This document shows positions 7,718 through 12,721 of a DNA stretch of 12,721 nt, piece by piece (the first letter of the stretch is position 1; each line of letters starts with the position of its first letter). This DNA comes from Scatomorpha sp964535405. GTDB lineage: Bacteria; Bacillota; Clostridia; Oscillospirales; Oscillospiraceae. The notes below the pieces were generated by a model that was not told where the DNA came from, did no database searches, and saw nothing but the letters and a program-made list of their open reading frames with translations. The stretch is taken from contig CAZHUG010000061.1 in assembly GCA_964535405.1 (NCBI GenBank), forward strand, positions 1 through 12,721, in the 5' to 3' direction. The translations under genes and the position numbers were made by a program.

Positions 7718-8550
7718 TTTTTGAGAGCCTCCGCTATAACTGCTGAGCATTCATCGACCGACAGCGCGTCCAGAGGCAGGTCTATGCCGCTTTTGCGAAG
7801 CTCATAAATAAGTTCCGTCGTAGCAGGCACCGCCAAACCCTCGCGCTTCAACAGCTCAACCTCCGCGAAGACGTCGCGCGGTGCTCCGTCCGCCGCGATG
7901 CGCCCCTCGGACATGACGATGAGCCTGTCCGCTCCGACGCACTCTGACATATGATGTGTTATGAGCACGACCGTTATGCCCTGCTCGCGGCAAAGCCTCG
8001 TGACCGTGGCGATAACCTCGTGCCGGCCTATGGGGTCGAGCATTGCTGTGGGCTCGTCGAGCACTATGCAGCGCGGCTGCATCGCGAGAACACCTGCAAT
8101 TGCTATGCGCTGTTTCTGTCCGCCGGAGAGAAGGTGCGGCGCGTGCATGCGAAAATCGTACATTCCGACAGTTTTCAGTGCATCGTCCACGCGCCGACGG
8201 ATCTCAAGGGGCTCCACGCCCAAATTTTCAGGCGCGAAAGCGACGTCGTCCTCGACGACGTTTGCAACGATCTGATTGTCGGGGTTTTGAAATACCATGC
8301 CGACCGTGCGGCGAATGTCCAGGATTTTGTCCTCATCCGTCGTGTCCGCGCCGTCGACATAAACCTTGCCCTCCGTGGGCAGAAGTATGGCGTTTAACAG
8401 CTTGGCGAGTGTGGACTTGCCCGAGCCGTTGTGACCAAGAATGGCGATGAAGCTGCCCTCCTCAATCTCTATATCGAGACCGCAAAGCGTCTCTATCTCG
8501 TCGCCGGGATAGGTGAAGTGCAGGTTTTCGGTTTTTATTATCTTTCCCAT
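7714..8550 (-). CDS. ecfA1: Energy-coupling factor transporter ATP-binding protein EcfA1
   Basis: This is the first ATPase subunit of the ECF vitamin/cofactor importer, 278 residues. Landmarks are Walker A GHNGSGKST at 39-47, a Q-loop FQNPDNQIVA near 87-96 (the FQNPDNQ form is typical of EcfA1), signature LLSGGQKQR at 140-148, Walker B CIVLDEP from 161, the D-loop AMLDPIGR and switch His199 in LITHHMSE. The start chosen is the ATG at 8550 (MGKIIKTENL), with a GGAG site 10 bases upstream that lies inside the end of the methyltransferase gene. A TTG at 8568 is in frame but has no suitable site. The gene overlaps the upstream stop by 13 bases. Confidence 0.95.
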   Translation of the reverse strand: MGKIIKTENLHFTYPGDEIETLCGLDIEIEEGSFIAILGHNGSGKSTLAKLLNAILLPTEGKVYVDGADTTDEDKILDIRRTVGMVFQNPDNQIVANVVEDDVAFAPENLGVEPLEIRRRVDDALKTVGMYDFRMHAPHLLSGGQKQRIAIAGVLAMQPRCIVLDEPTAMLDPIGRHEVIATVTRLCREQGITVVLITHHMSECVGADRLIVMSEGRIAADGAPRDVFAEVELLKREGLAVPATTELIYELRKSGIDLPLDALSVDECSAVIAEALKK

Positions 8551-9398
8551 CTGCAAGTGGCTCCACAAGGTAAAATAAGTCCGTTTGTTGACACGGGCAG
8601 GCCAAGCTCACGGCTTTCTGAGCGGCCGCCGAAGCGCCGCGTGAATATGCTGTCGCTGATATAGGTCAGCACCGAGGGCGACAGACCGGTTGTATATGAG
8701 TTTATCACAACGAACAGCGGATCGTCGGAGAGTACGCCGGAGCAGAGGGAGACAAATTTCCACAGGTTCTCCTCAAGCTTCCAGACCTCACCGCCGGGAC
8801 CCCGACCATAGCTGGGCGGGTCCATTATAATGGCGTCGTAGTGGTTGCCGCGCCGAATTTCGCGCTCCACGAATTTTGCGCAGTCATCTATGATCCAGCG
8901 CACGGGCTTATCGCCAACGCCGGATGACGCCGCGTTTTCCTTTGCCCAGGAGACCATGCCCTTGGCAGCGTCGACGTGACAGACCGAGGCGCCCGCTGAC
9001 AGAGCCGCCACGGTCGCGGCGCCGGTGTAGGCAAAAAGGTTCAAAACAGAGATGGGACGTTCGGCCTTTTTTATTGTGCGGCTGATGTAGTCCCAGTTTG
9101 CAGCCTGCTCGGGGAATATCCCGGTGTGCTTAAAGTTCATGGGTTTAATGTTAAAGCGGAGGTCGCCATATTTCACGGTCCAGCTCTGCGGCAGACTGCG
9201 CTTATCCCAGGCACCGCCGCCGGTTTCGCTGCGGGTGTAGCGCCCGTCGCTCTTGTTCCAGCGCTTGTCCGTTCTGGGTGTGTCCCATATGACCTGAGGG
9301 TCGGGACGAACCAGCGTATAGTCGCCCCACCGCTCCAGTTTTTCGCCCTTAGAGCAGTCGATTAGTTCAAAATCACGCCAGCTGTCAGATACCCACAT
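8538..9398 (-). CDS. RlmI-like class I SAM-dependent methyltransferase
   Basis: This 286-residue protein resembles the RlmI/COG1092 rRNA methyltransferase group without its N-terminal PUA domain (E. coli RlmI is about 396 residues). A compact N-terminal part with LERWGDYTLVRPDPQVIW (about 21-38) leads to the Rossmann domain: motif I VLNLFAYTGAATVAA at 118-132, an acidic strand end at Asp143, a D(D)-C motif near 171-173, and motif IV DPPSYGRG at 193-200. The C-terminus, with GLILPCGATCRW, resembles the RlmI ending. Where RlmI has Ser-Cys-Ser-Gly carrying the m5C-forming cysteine, this protein reads NSYTTG (233-238), so C5-cytosine chemistry is doubtful. The start at 9398 is set by AAGGAG seven bases upstream. 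It is the first gene of the ecf operon. The substrate is unknown. Confidence 0.82.
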   Translation of the reverse strand: MWVSDSWRDFELIDCSKGEKLERWGDYTLVRPDPQVIWDTPRTDKRWNKSDGRYTRSETGGGAWDKRSLPQSWTVKYGDLRFNIKPMNFKHTGIFPEQAANWDYISRTIKKAERPISVLNLFAYTGAATVAALSAGASVCHVDAAKGMVSWAKENAASSGVGDKPVRWIIDDCAKFVEREIRRGNHYDAIIMDPPSYGRGPGGEVWKLEENLWKFVSLCSGVLSDDPLFVVINSYTTGLSPSVLTYISDSIFTRRFGGRSESRELGLPVSTNGLILPCGATCRWER

Positions 9399-9405
9399 GT
9401 CAGTG

Positions 9406-9411
9406 CTCCTT
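9406..9411 (-). promoter_or_regulatory. Ribosome binding site deciding the methyltransferase start
   Basis: AAGGAG lies seven bases before the ATG at 9398. The reading frame stays open further upstream to 9458, but that longer version has no such site and would read through the promoter -10. Confidence 0.8.
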
Positions 9412-9429
9412 AGTGTTGTTTGATTGATA

Positions 9430-9458
9430 ATTATACCATGTATTATACCCATGGTCAA
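9430..9458 (-). promoter_or_regulatory. Strong promoter of the methyltransferase-ecf-truA operon
   Basis: The -35 TTGACC at 9453-9458 (5 of 6) and a perfect -10 TATAAT at 9430-9435 are separated by exactly 17 bases. Transcription would start near 9423, about 25 bases before the ATG. A second TATAAT at 9442-9447 lies inside the spacer. No other clear promoter was seen between here and 3471, so seven genes probably depend on this one. Confidence 0.85.
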
Positions 9459-9482
9459 ACAAAACGGGGCTTTATGCCCCGT
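9457..9482 (-). terminator. Intrinsic terminator after the MBL-fold hydrolase gene
   Basis: Read on the minus strand, ACGGGGC and GCCCCGT form a perfect 7-base-pair stem with loop ATAAA (9464-9482). The following tract is TTTGTTT. It lies about 50 bases beyond the hydrolase stop. The T-tract is short and interrupted, and its last bases are shared with the -35 box of the next promoter. Confidence 0.75.
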
Positions 9483-9529
9483 CTATTACTTGTAATTTAT
9501 AATGGCAGGACCCGATTTCACGCTGCCGT

Positions 9530-10588
9530 TTACAGTATAGCCATTATATCGGGTTCGTCTGAAAACTGTTCAGGGTTCTGGCTTTCATGCCTGCACCAAA
9601 ACATCACAGAATCTTGCTCCGACATGGCCAGCAATTGCTTGCCATGGAGATACTCAAGGCAGGAGAATATCTTGGTGAGCATCATCATGTGGCTGGTATA
9701 AGGGATGGGGCCGCGTACAAAGCTGCGCCTGCCGTGCAGCTTTTCGGCAATCTGATGGGCAGTAACAGGGCGTTTGCCGCGGCAAACGATGAAGTATATG
9801 CGCTCGCAAAAGCTTTTGTAGGTTTTTACTATGTGGTCAATGACTACGGGAGCGTTTTCAATGAGCGGCCCGTGACCGGGCAAAAGAGTATAGCGGCCAT
9901 AGTTTTGTTTGATGTCGGCAAGTGACTCAAAATATGTCTCCAGCATATTTTGACCAAACACAGTTGTGTTTACAGCGGGTACGATTCCTGAGATCATCTG
10001 ATCCCCGCAGAAGAGCAGCTTGCGCTCATCATCTGCAAGTCCAAGCTGACCCAGGCAGTGCCCGGGCAGGGCGACAACCTCAAAATCGAAGTCGGAAAGG
10101 CTTATGCGGTCTCCGCCAAAGAGATCGACAAAGGGAAACTCGTGAATATTGGGAGCCCAGGCGAAATGTTCCCGACATGTCTGAAAACAATCAGGGGCGA
10201 ACAGGGGCTCCAGCTCGGCGGTGACACCCATCGTGCGAAGAAAGCGGTCGTGCAACTCCGAATCCAGAAGGGCGCAGTCCCGAAAGCTCAGTTCATGCTC
10301 GGCCTCCAGCGGATTCATTAGAATACGCGCGCCGCGATCACTGAGTTTTTGAGCCATGGCTGAATGGTCGTTGTGGTCATGAGTCAGAAAAACGTCCAGA
10401 TCTTCGTAGCGTATGTCAAGCCGGCGGAGCGTGTCCTCAACCATAGCCTCTTCATCCGGAAGGTTAGTGCCGGGGTCGATGAGTATACTGCGTCCGTCCT
10501 GCTTTATGACATATACATTGATGCCGGGAGAATTACTTATGTCGTAATGAACCACAAATGTGTAAATGTTGGGAAAAATTTCATGCAT
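9530..10588 (-). CDS. MBL-fold metallo-hydrolase
   Basis: This 352-residue protein has the metallo-beta-lactamase fold, used by many metal-dependent hydrolases. Metal-site residues are visible: THDHNDH (His70, His72, Asp74, His75), PGHCLGQLG (His177), FCGDQ (Asp196) and LLPGHGP (His239). These are consistent with a two-metal glyoxalase II/LACTB2-like site. Residues about 275-325 (AHQIAEKL to LEYLHGKQLL) look like the small winged-helix segment found at the end of LACTB2-like members. A tail of about 30 polar residues follows. The substrate cannot be told from the sequence. The ATG at 10588 has a GGAG 12 bases upstream, rather far. It stands between a solute-binding lipoprotein and the ecf operon, in neither by clear linkage. 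Confidence 0.88.
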   Translation of the reverse strand: MHEIFPNIYTFVVHYDISNSPGINVYVIKQDGRSILIDPGTNLPDEEAMVEDTLRRLDIRYEDLDVFLTHDHNDHSAMAQKLSDRGARILMNPLEAEHELSFRDCALLDSELHDRFLRTMGVTAELEPLFAPDCFQTCREHFAWAPNIHEFPFVDLFGGDRISLSDFDFEVVALPGHCLGQLGLADDERKLLFCGDQMISGIVPAVNTTVFGQNMLETYFESLADIKQNYGRYTLLPGHGPLIENAPVVIDHIVKTYKSFCERIYFIVCRGKRPVTAHQIAEKLHGRRSFVRGPIPYTSHMMMLTKIFSCLEYLHGKQLLAMSEQDSVMFWCRHESQNPEQFSDEPDIMAIL

Positions 10589-10689
10589 GGGTGTATTTAT
10601 CTCCAGAGTATTAAAAGTGGGAGCCAGAACAGCTCGACAATGTTAAAATTTATTATCCTGTACACAGCATAAAGCTTGCTTAAATGCTT
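10589..10689 (-). other. Gap between lipoprotein and hydrolase genes, no clear signal
   Basis: These 101 bases hold an imperfect hairpin just past the lipoprotein stop (10666-10688, AGCAT/ATGCT and AAGC/GCTT arms) without a T-tract on the coding strand. There are AT-rich stretches (GATAAT, TTTTAATACT) but no well-spaced -35/-10 pair. Whether the hydrolase has its own promoter or depends on read-through is open. Confidence 0.4.
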
Positions 10690-11490
10690 TTATCTGCCAT
10701 AGTATTGCAAGGCCAGGTTGCTCACGAGAATGGCGTCCGCCTTGCCCGTGGACAGAGCTTCAAAGAGCACAACCGCTCCGCCGGGAATACGTTTTATCTG
10801 TCCCAGACGATCAGTCAGCGCCTCCTCTGCGGACAGGACATCCATATATTTCTGCCCGGTATCCATGGCCAGACTTGCACCTGACAGTTTCCGCTTTGAG
10901 CTGTAGATAGAGTCGCCGCGGGTGACAAGCACAAGCTCATTTTTCATGTACGGCGAGAGCACGGAATAAGTCTTGCTGCCTTGCTCCAGCGCCAGCCCGC
11001 CCCATGCGATGTCTACATTGCCTGAGGACAGCTCAACATATGCGTTCTCGGCCTTGATGGGCAGAAACTTGACATTCCAGCCTAGGCGGCTGCACACCGC
11101 GCGAACAACATCAACGTCAAAGCCGGTGTAGTTTTCGTTCGTATCCAGAAAGCTCATGGGAAATGCGTCGGTATCGACACCGACCACGACGCTGCGAACC
11201 GGAAGCGCTCCGATCTTCTCAAGCGCGTTGGCGTCGGAGCTGAAGCTTGTGTTGTCCTGTGAGAACCACTGCAGGGCGATCGAGTGTATTATACCCTCCG
11301 CCGCCAGCGTTTTTATCGCAGCCTCAAAATAAGCTCTTATATAATCGTCGTTTCTGAAGCCGATGGCAAATTCCTCTGAACCGAAGGTTTGGATCACCCG
11401 GTATCCGCCGACTGAACCGCCGCAGGCGGCAAAGCTAAGCATTACGCAGGCTATAAGGATCAAGGCGACCAGCTTTTTTATTCGATTCAA
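10690..11490 (-). CDS. Solute-binding lipoprotein (SBP_bac_3-like) with permuted domain order
   Basis: This 266-residue exported lipoprotein starts at TTG. The signal peptide covers residues 1-22, with a lipobox ending Ala-Ala-Cys23. Residues 98-264 follow the family-3 amino-acid-type binding-protein pattern: VVVGVDTDAFPMSF, NYTGFDVDVVRAVCSRLGW, GNVDIAWGGLALE, SPYM, and ALSTGKADAILVSNLALQYY. The protein then stops, just before the usual final hinge strand and helices. That missing end instead appears at residues 30-78 (YRVIQTFGSEEFAIGFRNDD to LAAEGIIHSIALQWFSQD), directly after the signal peptide. The domain thus appears circularly permuted, with residues 79-97 joining the original ends. The position where amino-acid binders carry Arg (TPER) reads LEQGSK. 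No permease or ATPase gene is adjacent, so its partner and ligand are unknown. Confidence 0.85.
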   Translation of the reverse strand: MNRIKKLVALILIACVMLSFAACGGSVGGYRVIQTFGSEEFAIGFRNDDYIRAYFEAAIKTLAAEGIIHSIALQWFSQDNTSFSSDANALEKIGALPVRSVVVGVDTDAFPMSFLDTNENYTGFDVDVVRAVCSRLGWNVKFLPIKAENAYVELSSGNVDIAWGGLALEQGSKTYSVLSPYMKNELVLVTRGDSIYSSKRKLSGASLAMDTGQKYMDVLSAEEALTDRLGQIKRIPGGAVVLFEALSTGKADAILVSNLALQYYGR

Positions 11491-11498
11491 GGCGCTCG

Positions 11499-11506
11499 CC
11501 CCCTTT
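11499..11506 (-). promoter_or_regulatory. Ribosome binding site supporting a TTG start
   Basis: AAAGGGGG sits eight bases before the TTG at 11490. The only early in-frame ATG (residue 17) would destroy the signal peptide, so TTG is the start. Confidence 0.75.
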
Positions 11507-11524
11507 AAATAGTGTCAAACAATC

Positions 11525-11553
11525 ATAATAAAGTAATCTTACACAGTATGCAA
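11525..11553 (-). promoter_or_regulatory. Probable promoter of the solute-binding lipoprotein gene
   Basis: A -10 TATTAT (5 of 6) at 11525-11530 pairs with a weak -35 TTGCAT (3 of 6) at 11548-11553 across 17 bases. The stretch lies between the ilvE terminator and the lipoprotein start, where a promoter is expected. The weak -35 lowers certainty. Confidence 0.45.
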
Positions 11554-11577
11554 GCCACAATTTGTAAATAATTGCGG

Positions 11578-11611
11578 AAAAATGGCACAGCATAGCTATG
11601 CTGCGCCATTT
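11578..11611 (-). terminator. ilvE: Intrinsic terminator of ilvE
   Basis: Two 16-base arms (11596-11611 and 11580-11595) pair fully on the minus-strand transcript, with one G-U pair, followed by TTTTT. On the plus strand the same position is an A-C mismatch, which shows that the hairpin serves the minus strand. The arms abut; a small loop would open at the central TAGCTA. It starts 15 bases after the ilvE stop. Confidence 0.88.
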
Positions 11612-11625
11612 AATCTCAAATTATA

Positions 11626-12696
11626 TTAGCAAACCTTGACAATCCAGCCGCGCGTGTCAGGAATGACGCCCCACTGGATACCGGTCAGTTCGTCATACAG
11701 CCTCTGCGTCAGGGGGCCAATTTCATTGTTGTTGACAATGTGATCGACGTCCTTGTAGTTGAGCAGGCCCATGGGCGAGACAACTGCCGCGGTTCCGGTG
11801 CCCCAGGCCTCTTCGAGCTTGCCGCTTTCAATGGCGTCTATCAGCTCGTCAACTGAAATGTCGCGCTCCTCGACCTCGTAGCCCCAGTCCTTGAGAACCT
11901 CAATACAGCTCTTGCGGGTAATTCCGGGCAGAACCGAGCCGCTTGAAATGTCAGGGGTGACAATCTTGCCGTCAATCTTGAACATGACGTTCATAGCTCC
12001 GACTTCCTCGATGTACTTCATGTGTATACCGTCCAGCCAGAGCACCTGAGTGAAGCCCTTTTCCTGGGCGACCTCGCCCGCTCGCATAGATGCTGCATAG
12101 TTGCCGCTGGATTTGGCGTAGCCCGTGCCGCCGCGTACCGCGCGAACGTCGCGGCTCTCGATGAGGATTTTGACCGGGTCAATGCCGCCGGAGTAGTAGC
12201 TTCCGGAGGGGGAGCAGAGTATCATAAACAGGTATTTACTGGACGCATGTACACCGAGGGCAGCCTCGGTGCCGATGATAAAGGGGCGTATATAGAGACT
12301 TGCACCGTGTTCCTGGGGAACCCAGTCGGCTTCGAGCTCAACGATCTGCCGAACAGCCTCCATGAACATGTCCTCCGGAAACTCGGGTATGCAAAGTCGC
12401 TCTGAGGAGTTGTTCATGCGCCTTATATTCTCTATCGGCCTGAACAGCTGAATAACTCCGTCTGCTGTGCGATAAACCTTGAGTCCTTCAAACACCTCTT
12501 GTCCATAGTGAAAAATATTGGCGCAGGGCATAAGCTCTATCGGCCCATAGGGTACAATTCTTGGGTCGTGCCAGCCCTGTCCCTTGTCATACTCCATAAG
12601 GAACATGTGATCTGAAAAAACTTTGCCGAATCCAAGCTGTTCTGACGGCGTCTTCTCTTTTGGGGCTGTGGTTTTTGTGATCTTAATTTCCTGCAT
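11626..12696 (-). CDS. ilvE: Branched-chain amino acid aminotransferase
   Basis: This is a 356-residue PLP class IV aminotransferase of the longer BCAT type, which transfers amino groups between glutamate and the 2-oxo acids of leucine, isoleucine and valine in the cytoplasm. Landmarks are the FHYGQEVFEGLKVYR start of the fold (62-76), RPIENIRRMNNSSERL (86-101), YIRPFIIGTE (135-144), GTGYAKSSGNYAAS with the Schiff-base Lys at 195, YIEEVGAMNVMF with Glu near 230 binding the cofactor ring, SGSVLPGITR (252-261) and EAWGTGTAAVVSP (296-308). Length and motif order are complete. The ATG at 12696 has an AGGGAGGA site seven bases upstream. A strong terminator follows. No CXXC redox pair like that of the mammalian enzyme was seen. 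Any leader or T-box upstream lies outside the window. Confidence 0.97.
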   Translation of the reverse strand: MQEIKITKTTAPKEKTPSEQLGFGKVFSDHMFLMEYDKGQGWHDPRIVPYGPIELMPCANIFHYGQEVFEGLKVYRTADGVIQLFRPIENIRRMNNSSERLCIPEFPEDMFMEAVRQIVELEADWVPQEHGASLYIRPFIIGTEAALGVHASSKYLFMILCSPSGSYYSGGIDPVKILIESRDVRAVRGGTGYAKSSGNYAASMRAGEVAQEKGFTQVLWLDGIHMKYIEEVGAMNVMFKIDGKIVTPDISSGSVLPGITRKSCIEVLKDWGYEVEERDISVDELIDAIESGKLEEAWGTGTAAVVSPMGLLNYKDVDHIVNNNEIGPLTQRLYDELTGIQWGVIPDTRGWIVKVC

Positions 12697-12721
12697 TTTT
12701 TAGTCCTCCCTTGCGTTGGGG

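Noticed and set aside
6854..8550. EcfA1/EcfA2 as recent duplicates or a repeat
   Set aside because: They share ABC motifs but differ in Q-loop and C-terminal sequence as expected for the ancient EcfA1/EcfA2 pair.
9399..9458. N-terminal extension of the methyltransferase to an upstream start
   Set aside because: The added residues would overlap the TATAAT promoter box and the start has no ribosome site; the ATG at 9398 has AAGGAG.
10666..10688. Hairpin after the lipoprotein gene considered as terminator
   Set aside because: Arms are short and imperfect and there is no T-tract on the minus strand; it is mentioned only as part of the gap.
12022..12405. Plus-strand open frame of 127 codons
   Set aside because: It is antisense to ilvE, whose motifs span the same bases without interruption.

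Overview
The window is a compact bacterial stretch with roughly even base composition. All ten recognisable genes lie on the minus strand, so transcription runs from high to low coordinates. The gene content points to a Gram-positive Bacillota, most likely a clostridial anaerobe. The evidence is a perfect CIRCE heat-shock operator, a zinc-finger ClpE-type Clp ATPase, the EcfA1-EcfA2-EcfT-TruA block, strong AAGGAGG-type ribosome binding sites and a short-signal lipoprotein. The exact genus cannot be read from this sequence.

Layout in order of transcription. (1) 12696-11626 is a branched-chain amino acid aminotransferase (ilvE) closed by a strong intrinsic terminator. (2) 11490-10690 is a lipoprotein of the extracellular solute-binding type whose domain order appears circularly permuted. 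It starts at TTG and has its own probable promoter. (3) 10588-9530 is an MBL-fold hydrolase with a C-terminal winged-helix-like region, followed by a terminator. (4) A strong promoter at 9430-9458 starts a tightly packed seven-gene operon: RlmI-like methyltransferase, ecfA1, ecfA2, ecfT, truA, a membrane-anchored propeller-like protein (DUF5711-like) and a CvpA-like membrane protein. Its genes overlap or are separated by at most about 20 bases. (5) A promoter overlapped by a CIRCE element drives clpE, and a threonine aldolase gene follows after five bases and runs off the window edge.

How the parts work together. EcfA1, EcfA2 and EcfT form the shared energising module of a group II ECF vitamin/cofactor importer. 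No substrate-specific S subunit is present, so S subunits must be encoded elsewhere. TruA modifies tRNA anticodon arms. ClpE, under apparent HrcA control, would unfold damaged proteins for ClpP. ilvE and the aldolase belong to amino acid metabolism.

The most noteworthy observations are the apparently permuted solute-binding protein without the usual ligand-binding arginine, the CIRCE-only control of a ClpE-type gene with a threonine aldolase in its transcript, and the RlmI-like methyltransferase that lacks the expected catalytic cysteine and PUA domain. No RNA genes, insertion sequences, CRISPR arrays or phage genes were seen. No gene-free stretch exceeds about 190 bases.
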